Assembly: GCF_027366395.1 (NCBI RefSeq)
Contig: NZ_CP114771.1
Span: forward strand, 1,736,001 to 1,800,000
Length of the DNA stretch: 64,000 nucleotides
Direction of reading: 5' to 3'
DNA from: Endozoicomonas sp. GU-1
Lineage (GTDB): Bacteria; Pseudomonadota; Gammaproteobacteria; Pseudomonadales; Endozoicomonadaceae
Shown: piece by piece, positions 18,026-26,913 of the stretch
Layout: every line of letters begins with the position of its first letter
How positions within the stretch are numbered: the stretch's first letter is position 1
Translations under genes and position numbers: made by a program
Notes under the pieces: model-generated
What the model was told of the DNA's origin: nothing
Seen by the model: only the letters and a program-made list of their open reading frames with translations
Database searches by the model: none

Positions 18026-18064
18026 AAAGGATAGATATTCTTTTTTTGTGAATAATAATTCATA
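18026..18064 (-). promoter_or_regulatory. ArgR operator (two ARG boxes)
   Basis: 18047-18064 fits the 18-bp ARG-box consensus WNTGAATWWWWATTCANW at every position (core TGAATAATAATTCA). A weaker box at 18026-18043 keeps ATTC and the AT-rich centre. The boxes are separated by 3 bp, the standard spacing for one ArgR hexamer. They lie upstream of argG. Confidence 0.8.
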
Positions 18065-18280
18065 AATAGCGCTTCACCAAGACGCTTTCATCATTATTTG
18101 GCCTAAGCCGGAGTCAGTGTCGATAAAGCCCGGGAATCATAACATCAAAAGGCCAGAAATACGGGTTAAACCACTGCTTTTATGCCTCTTTTCTCAGGCC
18201 CCTACTATCAACATGGCCTTTTTTTCGCTAGGATGCCCATCCGGTTCGATCTTATATAACCGGAACAGGTACCTTCCAAA

Positions 18281-19318
18281 ATGAGCCAATTACTGACCAT
18301 TACCCGCCCTGATGACTGGCACCTCCACCTTCGTGATGGCAATGTTCTGACGGAAACGGTGGCAGCCACCGCCAGAACCTTTGGCCGGGCGATCATTATG
18401 CCCAACCTGGTACCACCGGTAACGGATGCCGATCTGGCCAGCCAGTACAAGACGCGTATTCTCGAACAGGTATCTGCTGATTCGGCATTTCAACCATTAA
18501 TGACGCTGTATCTGACCGATAAAACGTCCCCTGAAACTATCCTGAATGCCCATCAACGGGGTGATGTGGTGGCGCTGAAACTTTATCCTGCCGGCGCAAC
18601 CACCCATTCTGATGCCGGCGTGACAAACCTCGAGAACATTTACGGCGCTTTGGAAACCATGGCGGAGTGTGGCCTGCCATTGCTGGTGCATGGTGAAGTT
18701 ACCGATGCCGACATCGATATCTTTGACCGGGAAAAGACCTTTATTGACCGCCACCTGGTTAAACTGGTAGAACGCTTCCCGACCCTGAAGATCATCATGG
18801 AACACATCACCACGGCTGATGCTGCCCGGTTCGTCAGTGAAGGGGGAGAAAACCTGGGGGCTACCATTACCGCCCATCATTTGTTGTATAATCGCAACCA
18901 CATGCTGGTTGGTGGTATCAAACCCCACTATTACTGCCTGCCAATTCTCAAGAGAAACCGGCATCAGCAGGCGCTGCTGGAAGCCGCAGTAAGCGGCAAT
19001 CGTCGCTTTTTCCTGGGAACCGACTCTGCTCCCCATGCCATTGGTGCCAAAGAGTCCCCCTGTGGATGTGCAGGCTGCTACACAGCACCGGCAGCCATTG
19101 AACTCTATGCCGAGGCCTTTGACATGATGGGCGCTCTGGATAAACTGGAAGCCTTTGCCAGTTTCAATGGCCCCGATTTCTATGGCCTGCCCAGAAACCA
19201 GGACACCATTACCCTGGTGAAAGAAGACTGGCTCATGCCAGAATCCATTGCCTTCGGTGATAACCTGGTGAAACCTCTGAGAGCCGGAGAAACCGTATCC
19301 TGGCGGCTCAAATCATAG
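18281..19318 (+). CDS. pyrC: Dihydroorotase
   Basis: A 345-aa class II dihydroorotase for pyrimidine synthesis, closing carbamoyl-aspartate to dihydroorotate at a binuclear zinc site. Metal ligands are visible in [10 protein letters not shown] (HxH), the carboxylated Lys in [16 protein letters not shown], His in LPLLVHGEV and MEHITT, and the Asp in LGTDSAPH. Length matches E. coli PyrC. The Shine-Dalgarno before ATG 18281 is weak. Divergent from argG. Confidence 0.96.
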   Translation: MSQLLTITRPDDWHLHLRDGNVLTETVAATARTFGRAIIMPNLVPPVTDADLASQYKTRILEQVSADSAFQPLMTLYLTDKTSPETILNAHQRGDVVALKLYPAGATTHSDAGVTNLENIYGALETMAECGLPLLVHGEVTDADIDIFDREKTFIDRHLVKLVERFPTLKIIMEHITTADAARFVSEGGENLGATITAHHLLYNRNHMLVGGIKPHYYCLPILKRNRHQQALLEAAVSGNRRFFLGTDSAPHAIGAKESPCGCAGCYTAPAAIELYAEAFDMMGALDKLEAFASFNGPDFYGLPRNQDTITLVKEDWLMPESIAFGDNLVKPLRAGETVSWRLKS

Positions 19319-19401
19319 CTATTGGCTAAACAGCCGTGCGCAGAGGAAAAATCCCGCTCTTGCTGCCCCCGTGGCAACCTGCGGTATTTTTTTTACAGTT
19401 A

Positions 19402-20043
19402 ATGAGTAAGGAGAAGCCTTTGAGGGCCGATGACAGCCACTCCATGGCCAACAGATTCCGCGGCTTTCTGCCCGTGGTAATCGATGTGGAAACCGGCGGC
19501 TTCAATGCCGCTACAGATGCACTGCTGGAAATTGCAGCCACCGTGATTGAAATGGATGAGCACGGTTTTATCCACCCGGGCCCATCGGAGTCGTACCATA
19601 TCAAGCCATTCGAAGGTGCCAATATTGAGCAGGCCGCTATCGACTTTATTGGTATTAACCCCTTTCACCCGTTGCGCATTGCCATGGCGGAGGAGGAGGC
19701 CATCAACAAGATTTTCCGTTCCGTCCGTAAAGCAGTAAAAAGCCAGGGATGCAACAGGGCGGTACTGGTTGGACACAATGCGTCGTTTGACCTGGGGTTT
19801 GTTATGGCGGCGGCTGAGCGCTGTGATGTGAAACGGAATCCGTTCCATCCGTTCTCCTGCTTTGATACCGCTACGCTGGCCGGTCTGGCCTATGGACAAA
19901 CGGTGCTGGCCAAGGCCTGTGTCGAAGCGGATATTGATTTTGATAAATCAGAGGCTCACTCAGCCCGTTACGATACGGAAAAAACCGCTGAGCTGTTCTG
20001 CACCATTGTGAACCGCTGGAAAGACCTGGGTGGCTGGCTCTGA
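19402..20043 (+). CDS. rnt: Ribonuclease T (DEDD 3'-5' exoribonuclease)
   Basis: A 213-aa RNase T, which trims tRNA 3' ends and other stable RNAs. DEDDh residues are [11 protein letters not shown] (Asp, Glu), [10 protein letters not shown] (Asp) and [10 protein letters not shown] (His, Asp). [20 protein letters not shown] and [11 protein letters not shown] match the family closely. The start is not settled: ATG 19402 gives the usual length but has no Shine-Dalgarno, whereas AGGAG inside the first codons sits 6 nt before an in-frame TTG at 19420. The upstream GTG at 19336 adds a hydrophobic extension unlike the family. Confidence 0.94.
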   Translation: MSKEKPLRADDSHSMANRFRGFLPVVIDVETGGFNAATDALLEIAATVIEMDEHGFIHPGPSESYHIKPFEGANIEQAAIDFIGINPFHPLRIAMAEEEAINKIFRSVRKAVKSQGCNRAVLVGHNASFDLGFVMAAAERCDVKRNPFHPFSCFDTATLAGLAYGQTVLAKACVEADIDFDKSEAHSARYDTEKTAELFCTIVNRWKDLGGWL

Positions 20044-20053
20044 TAGCAACCCT

Positions 20054-20081
20054 GGCTGGCTTTTTTCATGAAAAGCCAGCC
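20054..20081. terminator. Strong hairpin between convergent rnt and ogt
   Basis: Perfect 11-bp arms GGCTGGCTTTT and AAAAGCCAGCC with loop TTCATG, 10 bp after the rnt stop and 8 bp before the ogt end. It can serve both genes, although U-rich tails outside the stem are lacking on both strands. Confidence 0.6.
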
Positions 20082-20089
20082 CCCCCTGA

Positions 20090-20626
20090 TTATCTCCCTT
20101 CCCTTCTATTACCCTGCTCAAGATCCAGCAGATACCTCTTCATCTCAACCCCATAGGCATAGCCGGTCAGTTTACCGTTTTTTCCGATCACCCTGTGGCA
20201 GGGCACAATGATCGCCACCGGGTTGGCACCATTGGCGGCTCCCACGGCCCTGACCGCTTTGGGCCGACGGATGCTGCTGGCAATATCCTGGTAGGAACAG
20301 CTCTTGCCATAGCCAATCTGCTGTAACGCACTCCATACCTGCTGCTGAAAGTCGGTACCACGAAGATCCAGCGCCACTGTAAAGCGGGTCAACTCTCCGC
20401 GAAAGTAGGATTCCAACTCATCTCTGGCCTGAACAAGATGACCATTAATAGCCTGTTGCACGGCAACCGATGTATGTTCAGCCGTGCTGGCTTCAGCCTG
20501 CAAGCCATGATTATTGGTACGCTTAACAGAAACAACGCCATCAGCAGAGGCCATAACGTTGAGACGCCCGACAGGTGACTCCACCCACTGACAACCGACC
20601 AGATTCTCTTTATGCATAGCGTACAT
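20090..20626 (-). CDS. ogt: Methylated-DNA--protein-cysteine methyltransferase
   Basis: A 178-aa Ogt-type suicide DNA repair protein that takes the methyl group from O6-methylguanine. The acceptor Cys is in VPCHRVIGKNGKLTGYA, with the helix-turn-helix region FQQQVWSALQQIGYGKSCSYQDIA before it and an RNase-H-like N-terminal domain (ESPVGRLNVMASADGVVS). ATG 20626 gives the usual length; the frame opens at TTG 20683. No N-terminal Ada domain is present, so Ogt rather than Ada. Confidence 0.93.
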   Translation of the reverse strand: MYAMHKENLVGCQWVESPVGRLNVMASADGVVSVKRTNNHGLQAEASTAEHTSVAVQQAINGHLVQARDELESYFRGELTRFTVALDLRGTDFQQQVWSALQQIGYGKSCSYQDIASSIRRPKAVRAVGAANGANPVAIIVPCHRVIGKNGKLTGYAYGVEMKRYLLDLEQGNRREGR

Positions 20627-20694
20627 AGGCGCATCACCAATTTCAGTGTATTTTGGACCAGGGTAAAATCGTGCATCCTTCAAGTAGCCAGAAA

Positions 20695-20730
20695 CATTTG
20701 CTGCACCATTTGCTGCACCATTTGCTGCAC
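20695..20730. repeat. Three tandem 12-bp repeats upstream of ogt
   Basis: CATTTGCTGCAC occurs three times head to tail at 20695, 20707 and 20719, about 70-105 bp before the ogt start. Confidence 0.7.
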
Positions 20731-20866
20731 TATGCCCCGCTACTGTAGATTATGAGATTGATAAATTATCATAAAAAGCAACTGAGTCATCTGGCTTTAA
20801 ACAATACACGACAACAAAAAATGATGTCGGTACAAAACACACCATTTCGATGAAACAAACAGGGCG

Positions 20867-21631
20867 ATGCAGAAGGAAAAGCAACGCTCAGATCAAACTA
20901 CTATCAATTTAGCGGTACCGAATAATAAAGCAAGAGGATTAGCCATGGACCCGGTCAATAAACCAACCTCTCCCTCACCACAGAAATTCCAACCCCATAA
21001 AGACAGCGTCCGGGCAGCCAGTGCCGGGAAGTTATTTCATGGAAGGAAAACCGCTATTTGGCAAAGCGTCCGGACTCTTTTCAATAAACTTATCTTCTGG
21101 CTTGAAAAACCATTAAAAACCAGAACCATCAAAGTTCATGTCGCGAAGAGTAATGCTTTATCAGCGACCGGATTTAATAAACACTGTTCGGAACTTTTGC
21201 TGGCGATGATTGATGGAGACAACAGACGGCTGCCGCAGTTACTGGACGAAATCAGATTGGGCATCCCCACGGCCATCCCGGGTAAGCAGCAACAGGAAAT
21301 TGAGAGTTCAGAGATCATAGATCTGTTTGGAAAATGGTCTGAACAATGTACCAAACCTGCACTTGCACAATCACTGCGCAGGGATCTGCTCAACCCGGAA
21401 TCCAACATAAGAAAGATATGGACGTCACAACGAGTACTTACGATGGAACCAAAAGACTTTTCACCTAAAACCTTTCAACGCCTCAATGATATCGAAGGAC
21501 TCATGGGACAATTGGCAATAGCATTATTCCCTAAAGAAATTGAACAACTGATGCAGGATGTTGAATCCTGTGAAAGCAAGATAACATCCTCGCATTTCTT
21601 GCAAAGATTTACAGCAATTATCACCACTTGA
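20867..21631 (+). CDS. Protein of unknown function
   Basis: A 254-aa protein without a family I recognise. The N-terminal 60 residues are polar and basic, with a second possible start at Met27 (20945, MDPVNKPTSPSP). The remainder looks alpha-helical (LFNKLIFWLEKPLKT, HCSELLLAMIDGDNRRLPQLLDEI, LNDIEGLMGQLAIALFPKEI). No signal peptide. It stands alone between ogt and the DJ-1 family gene, and its AT-richer composition is more like the accessory genes than the housekeeping ones. Confidence 0.55.
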   Translation: MQKEKQRSDQTTINLAVPNNKARGLAMDPVNKPTSPSPQKFQPHKDSVRAASAGKLFHGRKTAIWQSVRTLFNKLIFWLEKPLKTRTIKVHVAKSNALSATGFNKHCSELLLAMIDGDNRRLPQLLDEIRLGIPTAIPGKQQQEIESSEIIDLFGKWSEQCTKPALAQSLRRDLLNPESNIRKIWTSQRVLTMEPKDFSPKTFQRLNDIEGLMGQLAIALFPKEIEQLMQDVESCESKITSSHFLQRFTAIITT

Positions 21632-21724
21632 TAGACGAAGGTGGTCAGGGGCGAAAGAATTTAAAAAATCACTATTATCACCTCGGGGGCAGGAGTATAG
21701 TCATCGCCATAAGAATAGTTATCC

Positions 21725-22420
21725 ATGTCGGTAGAGACGAATCCCATGAAAAGAATTCTGATTCCTGTTACCAATCACGCAACGCTGGGTAGTACTGATC
21801 AAGCTAACGGTACTTACGCACCCGAGTTAACCCATGCTTTACAGGTATTTATGGAGCATGGTTACAACTACGATATCACCTCCATTCATGGTGGTCAGGC
21901 ACCACTGTATGGAACCGATATTGATGGTGATGAGATCAATAGTCGTGTTCTGGGTAATGAAGAATTCCAGAACCGTATCAACAACACAATCCCGGTCTCA
22001 GACATTAACATTGATGATTACGACGCGGTCTTCTATCCGGGAGGCTTTGGCCTTCTGTCTGATTTGGCGTCAAATGAGACGGTGGCCAGGTTGAGTGCCA
22101 GTCACTATGAAAAAGGTGGGATCCTGGCTGCGGTTTGTCACGGACCTGCGGCGTTATTACCGATTACACTGAGTTCCGGTGAGAAGTTACTGACCACCAA
22201 ATCGGTCACTGGCTTTACCCGTGAAGAAGAAATTGATTTCGGCACCATCAATGACATCCCATTCCTTCTTGAGGAATCTCTCGCTCGCAATGCCGCCCGC
22301 TACAACAAAGTTCAGCCATGGCAGGAGCTGGTGATCGAAGATGATCGTGTGATCACCGGGCAGAATCCGGCGAGTGCTCATGCAGTGGCTGTTGCGATGA
22401 TCCGGTGGTTAAGTCGTTAA
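21725..22420 (+). CDS. DJ-1/PfpI family (class I glutamine-amidotransferase-like) protein
   Basis: A 231-aa protein of the DJ-1/PfpI superfamily, of the type that includes Hsp31-like glutathione-independent glyoxalases. The nucleophile elbow is AAVCHGPAALLP, with the acidic partner region DDYDAVFYPGGFGLLSDL before it and GQNPASAHAVAVAMI at the end. It could detoxify methylglyoxal, notable since gloA in this window is broken, but members also act as chaperones or deglycases. ATG 21746 (MKRILIPV) is an alternative start. Confidence 0.85.
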   Translation: MSVETNPMKRILIPVTNHATLGSTDQANGTYAPELTHALQVFMEHGYNYDITSIHGGQAPLYGTDIDGDEINSRVLGNEEFQNRINNTIPVSDINIDDYDAVFYPGGFGLLSDLASNETVARLSASHYEKGGILAAVCHGPAALLPITLSSGEKLLTTKSVTGFTREEEIDFGTINDIPFLLEESLARNAARYNKVQPWQELVIEDDRVITGQNPASAHAVAVAMIRWLSR

Positions 22421-22661
22421 CCAACTACTCAGGTGCATAACTGCAGACATTGATGTTCATGACGGTAATCTTCAGAGTGCTGGCTGGATTACGCTTAATC
22501 AAGCAGGCTATTCAGCCAGTGTCTTACGTTTAAAGCACTGATTTTACCGTCCTGGCCATTACCTGTCTCACAGTGCGATTTTTGATCGAGGTCTTCTGGC
22601 AAAAGCACTCTTCTTCAGCTTTTGCCTTATTCATCTAATAAATATTTTAATGGAGTAAACC

Positions 22662-23714
22662 GTGGATACTTTAAACCAATCCCAAAACACCAATCGACAA
22701 ATTCTGCTGGCGTCCAGACCCTCGGGGGCACCAACGGCTGAAAACTTTAAGTTAGTCAGCAGTAGCAAACCTGAGCCGGCTGAGGGCGAAGTATTATTGC
22801 GAACGGTCTATCTGTCTCTCGACCCTTATATGCGTGGACGGATGAATGATGCCAAGTCGTACGCCGATCCGGTGGCTATTAATGAGGTGATGGTTGGGGG
22901 CAGTGTTTGTCGCGTCGAGCTTTCCAGGAATGCCAATTTTGCAGTGGGTGACTGGGTGGTTGCTGGTGGTGGCTGGCAGGATTTCAGCGTATCCAATGGT
23001 GCTGACCTGGTCAAAATTGACAGTACGCTGGTCAAGCCTTCTTATGGCCTGGGTGTGCTGGGTATGCCGGGGCTGACAGCCTATATGGGCTTACTGGATA
23101 TTGGCCAGCCTGAAGCGGGTGAAACCGTAGTGGTGGCAGCTGCCACAGGTGCTGTGGGCAGCCTTGTCGGTCAGATTGCCAAAATAAAAGGATGTAAGGT
23201 GGTCGGTATTGCTGGTGGCGCTGAAAAGTGTGACTACGCAGTTAAGAAATTGGGCTTTGACGCTTGCCTTGATCATTATTCAGAAGATTTACCAGCACAG
23301 CTGGCCAATGCCTGTGCAGACGGTATTGATGTTTATTTTGAAAATGTCGGTGGGCGTGTCTTTGATGCTGTTATGCCGCTGCTTAATTCTTCCGCCCGAG
23401 TTCCCTTGTGTGGCCTGATTTCCCAATACAATGCCACAGCCTTACCGGAGGGGCCGGACCGGATGTCCGCACTGATGGGTACGCTGTTAGTCAAGCGCAT
23501 TAAAATGCAGGGTTTCATTGTATTTGACGACTATGGCCACCGGTATCCCGAGTTTTTCGCTGCTATGCAACAGTGGCTGTCTCAGGGACAAATCCATTAC
23601 AAAGAGCATCTGGTGGACGGCCTGGAAAACTCGGTTGAAGCCTTTATTGGTCTTCTTGAAGGCAAGAACTTTGGCAAGCTCGTAGTTCGTGTCGGTCCCG
23701 ATAACCTGGCTTAA
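22662..23714 (+). CDS. NADP-dependent MDR-family oxidoreductase (CurA/PTGR-like)
   Basis: A 350-aa zinc-independent medium-chain reductase of the curcumin reductase / leukotriene-B4 12-hydroxydehydrogenase type, which reduce alpha,beta-unsaturated ketones with NADPH. Signatures are LSLDPYMRGRMNDAKSY, VLGMPGLTAYMGLLDIGQ, the dinucleotide-binding AAATGAVGSLVGQIAKIKG, and YFENVGGRVFDAVMP. GTG 22662 has GGAG 6 nt upstream. A glutathione transferase gene follows after 12 bp, so the two probably form an electrophile-detoxification operon. Confidence 0.9.
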   Translation: MDTLNQSQNTNRQILLASRPSGAPTAENFKLVSSSKPEPAEGEVLLRTVYLSLDPYMRGRMNDAKSYADPVAINEVMVGGSVCRVELSRNANFAVGDWVVAGGGWQDFSVSNGADLVKIDSTLVKPSYGLGVLGMPGLTAYMGLLDIGQPEAGETVVVAAATGAVGSLVGQIAKIKGCKVVGIAGGAEKCDYAVKKLGFDACLDHYSEDLPAQLANACADGIDVYFENVGGRVFDAVMPLLNSSARVPLCGLISQYNATALPEGPDRMSALMGTLLVKRIKMQGFIVFDDYGHRYPEFFAAMQQWLSQGQIHYKEHLVDGLENSVEAFIGLLEGKNFGKLVVRVGPDNLA

Positions 23715-23726
23715 CAGGGGTTTTCC

Positions 23727-24335
23727 ATGATTACTGTACATCACTTGAATGTATCCCGGTCGACCCGTGTGATCTGGCTTTTGGAAGAACTGCAAATGCC
23801 ATATCAGTTAGTGCATTATCAACGGGATGAGAATACCCGTTTAGCACCTGCCAGCCTTGGAAAAATTCACCCCCTCAATAAAGCTCCGGTGATTGAGGAC
23901 GGTGACGTGGTGATGTGTGAGTCCGGTGCCGTAATGGAGTACATTCTCGATCAGGACGCCGAAAAGAGACTGCGCCCGGACGCTGGCACCCCCGGCTATT
24001 ACCGCTACCTGGAGTGGCTGCATTTTGCCGAAGGTTCTCTGAGCCTGCCTCTGATTGCCAATCTGCTACTGCAGATGGAGCAAAGAGACGGTACCCAACC
24101 GCTGGACGGTTACCTTGCTAAAGAACTTGCCCTGGATTTTTCGTATATCGAATCCACCCTGGCGAATTCACCCTATTTCGCGGGCGATACCTTTAGTGCA
24201 GCGGATATTATGATGACCTTTATGCTTGAGATTGCCCAATCGCAAGGCGTACTGGAAGGACGTGCTAATACTCTGGCTTTCCTTGAGCGCATGCATCAGC
24301 GAAGTGCTTATCAAAAAGCCAGGAGCTTTGGATAA
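23727..24335 (+). CDS. Glutathione S-transferase
   Basis: A 202-aa soluble GST. The thioredoxin-like N-terminal domain has VHHLNVSRSTRVIWLLEEL (Ser in the catalytic position) and the cis-Pro plus glutathione-contacting segment KAPVIEDGDVVMCESGAVMEYIL. The helical C-terminal domain contains YFAGDTFSAADIMMTFMLE, the usual N-capping motif. It is 12 bp behind the MDR reductase and likely co-expressed with it. Substrate unknown. Confidence 0.9.
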   Translation: MITVHHLNVSRSTRVIWLLEELQMPYQLVHYQRDENTRLAPASLGKIHPLNKAPVIEDGDVVMCESGAVMEYILDQDAEKRLRPDAGTPGYYRYLEWLHFAEGSLSLPLIANLLLQMEQRDGTQPLDGYLAKELALDFSYIESTLANSPYFAGDTFSAADIMMTFMLEIAQSQGVLEGRANTLAFLERMHQRSAYQKARSFG

Positions 24336-24400
24336 CCATTAAGAGTCATTGGGCTGTTCAGTTTGCTGAACCCAAAACCTGAACAGCTCTCTGGCGATGT

Positions 24401-24971
24401 TTAAATAGCCTTCTCTGTAGTGTAAGTGGAGACGGTCTTCAGCGATGATTGATCTGAGTTCACTCTGCGAACACGCTTTCTTGCCAGCCATTCCTCTTTC
24501 CAGGTTTCCATGCCAAGGTAGCCGTTATCTAAATCCTTCTCCACGGCATATAAGTCTTTCAGGTCAGCCACCTGTTCGGCCTGCTCCTGTAGAAACTCAT
24601 TAAACCGGGCCACAATCCCGGGGTACTTGATGGTGGATAAATGATACGTGCCCCGGGTATGAGGCAAGCCCGGATCAAACACCAGGGTCAGCGGCGACAA
24701 TCGAATATTTTCCAGGTAATGGCTGGCCACGACGATATTCGATACGAATCCCTGAATACTGTTGAAATTGATCAAACAGATCGCGTGCATAGCCGGTATA
24801 TTCGCCTGTCTTTGAGGTGGTGTAATGGGGATAAAAGGCGGTATCTTCGACACCAATAATCAGGGTATCAGGGGGCTTATGCTGTTCACTTCTATTGACT
24901 TGATCTGCCTGACTACTAAACGCGGTGATGAGCAGACAGACTGTTAAGCTTTTCTTTACTGCATCCAACAT
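24401..24971 (-). pseudogene. Remnant of a periplasmic solute-binding (SBP_bac_3-like) protein
   Basis: Two overlapping frames make one decayed gene. The first (24971 to 24675) has a signal peptide (KKSLTVCLLITAFSSQADQ) and the start of a type-3 solute-binding domain (IIGVEDTAFYPHY, YARDLFDQFQQYSGIRIEYR). The second ends at 24401 and supplies the C-terminal part (LTLVFDPGLPHTRGTYHLS, KYPGIVARFNEFLQ). The middle of the domain, some 100 residues, is missing and the frame changes at about 24700-24760. An internal deletion plus frameshift is the simplest explanation. Confidence 0.65.
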
Positions 24972-25189
24972 CTTAAAGGGGTCCTTATGTCATCTTTATT
25001 CTCACTAGAACTTCCGTTGATTTTTATGGTTATAAGGTCATGCTAGTGCTGTCTCGTCCTGACAAAGCAATGCTTATACCAAGTTGTTAACTTGTTATAA
25101 ATAATGGTTTTTTATATCTCAGCCAGAAGCTTCGCACGTATAAATGGTGCAATAATCTGATCATTTGCACAACTTTCATCCTTCGATGG
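24972..25189. other. Gap between the solute-binding remnant and the group II intron
   Basis: No gene seen. A hairpin with arms GTGCAA and TTGCAC at about 25147-25170 lies just outside the inferred intron 3' end; it could be a terminator-type stem, a kind of site several bacterial group II introns use for insertion. Confidence 0.35.
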
Positions 25190-25265
25190 GTCACAGTAGG
25201 AATGGCGGTCACCCGCCACCCCCTGCGCAGATCCGTACTTGCACTGCTAGCGCATACGGCTCCTA
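25190..25265 (-). ncRNA. Group II intron domains V and VI
   Basis: On the minus strand a domain V-like stem begins GGAGCCGTATGCG and closes with GTACGGATCT, with the AGC-type catalytic triad position replaced by GCC of GAGCCG as in many bacterial introns. Directly behind, a GC-rich stem GGTGGCGG...CCGCCATTCC is a plausible domain VI. Order and distance to the maturase stop codon are as expected. Confidence 0.65.
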
Positions 25266-26674
25266 CCTCGAGTATTTAACGTCAAACCGTTGCTCCGGCC
25301 ATGGATGAAGAACTTTTACTTTGGGCAACACAGTGTTGATGAAGGCACCAAACTTCTTCCAGTTCAGTCTGCTTCTCTGGCTGCGCCGCTTCAAGGCTTT
25401 GTACCAAATCTTTTGCACTGCTGTCCTGAAGGCATTGATTCTCAGTCCATTGCCAGGCACCGAAAAGTAGTTCATGTGACCTTGCAGTACACGTCTCAAC
25501 CACTTCAACTGCTCCGGCACGGGGTCATGCCTGTGTTTCAGGAGATAGTCTTTGATCTTGCTCAATGTCGCTCGCATTCGCTCTTTGCTGGTTCGTCTGA
25601 CAATGTTGAAGTTTCCACTGCTTCGACTAATACCGCAGATATGAGTAAATCCAAGAAACGTAAACGTCTCCGGCTTTCCCTGCTCCCTTTTCTTCAAGTC
25701 AACTTTGGCAAAGCGACCAAAGCGTATCAATCGGGTTTTATCCTCATGCAAGGACAAACCAAACTGCCCAAGTCTTTTACCAAGCTCACTCAGGAAGACC
25801 TTTGCATCATGCTCACGCTGAAAGCCCAGCACACTGTCATCCGCAAAGCGAACCACAATCATTCGTCCAGAGGCTTCCCGCTTTCGCCATTGGTCAACCC
25901 AAAGGTCAAACACGTAGTGCAAATAAATATTTGATAATAGCGGCGATATCACCGATCCCTGTGGCATCCCTCTTACGCTTCGAACACGACGACCATCCCC
26001 GTCGTAGTGCCCTACTTGTATCCACTGTCTTATCAAGCGGATAATGCGCTTGTCCCTCACCCGATGCTCTAAAAACATGATCAGCCACTCATGTTCGACC
26101 TGTTCGAAGAATTTCCGAATATCCAGATCCAGCACCCAGTTCACCGGATTACGTTTGATTCCCACCGTCAGAGCATCCAATGCATCATGTTGGCTTTTCA
26201 AAGGTCGGTAACCGTAAGAAAAACCACGGAAATCATTCTCGTAAATCCCCTCCAATACCTTGACTACTGCCTGCTGGACTATCTTATCTTCCAGACAGAA
26301 TACACTGATCGGACGCTCACCACCGTCAGCCTTCGGAATCATTATCCTTCTGGCCGCTCGGGGGCGATAGCTTCCTTTATGTAATCGTTCGTGAAGGATG
26401 CCAGCCGGTTATCCAAATCCCGCTGATAGGTTTGCCATGTAACACCATCTACCCCCGCTGCCGACCTCCGTTTCAATTGAAAGAAACAGTCTTTCAACAG
26501 ATAAGGTGTAATATGGTGAAACAAGGCCGTGAACTGTAAACGACGATCCTTTGCCGCAGCCTGACGTATACCCAACAGATTGGACATAGTGCTATTCCCG
26601 CGCTGAGTCGGGTCACGGACATCCTGTTGGATATTCCTCTTGGTTAAACCCCTTTCCTCCACAACCTCCGCCAC
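25263..26674 (-). pseudogene. ltrA: Group II intron reverse transcriptase/maturase, one frameshift
   Basis: The N-terminal fragment (26674-26342, GTG start) has AGVDGVTWQTYQRDLDNRLA; the C-terminal fragment (26342-25263) continues with PKADGGERPISVFCLEDKIVQ, GFSYGYRP, the active site VRFADDSVLGFQ, the LGFTHICG segment, and the maturase (X) domain ending in the LNWKKFGAFI segment, LHPWPEQRFDVK. Joining LASF to the other frame, which reads LHERLHKGSYRPRAARR, restores the family sequence, so one base is missing near 26393-26397. The FADD form of the catalytic motif is normal in this lineage. No endonuclease domain is seen. Unless the frameshift is an error, the intron cannot make its own full protein. 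Confidence 0.85.
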
Positions 26675-26833
26675 AGATCTCTCTGCTTTGTTCGGCGCTT
26701 CTCAGGTACTATGGGCTTGTCCGACTTCCTGCCGACGACAATAGGCGTATGGCTATTAACCTTCCCTACTGCGTCTCCTATGGCTAAACAGGAGAAACGA
26801 ACAAGCCGATCCGGCGGGGTTGGCTATTGCGCT

Positions 26834-26851
26834 GGTTAAATTAGCGTTTAC
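26834..26851 (+). repeat. 18-bp direct repeat, left flank of the giant-gene array
   Basis: GGTTAAATTAGCGTTTAC, matching 17 of 18 bases of GGTTAAATTGGCGTTTAC at 55482-55499 on the far side of the six-gene array. Confidence 0.5.
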
Positions 26852-26913
26852 GTTCTATTGTTGTCATCCCCAGACGATTCTCCAACTGAAAACAGGTAAT
26901 CCCCGAAGCAACC

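Larger units (their letters stand above)
25190..26830 (-). mobile_element. Group II intron with broken intron-encoded protein
   Basis: The element reads leftward: a 5' untranslated part (about 26830-26675), the reverse transcriptase/maturase frames (26674-25263), then domain V and VI structure (about 25265-25190). Outer limits are inferred from where the recognisable intron RNA ends and the array-type upstream sequence begins; the 5' GUGYG consensus was not clearly found. It sits directly before the first giant repeat gene. Confidence 0.7.

Noticed and set aside
22421-22661. Possible small gene or riboswitch in the 241-bp gap before the MDR reductase
   Set aside because: No open frame with a start signal and no recognisable aptamer or terminator structure was found.
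25290-25934. Plus-strand ORF of 214 codons
   Set aside because: Antisense to the intron reverse transcriptase, which has clear family motifs.
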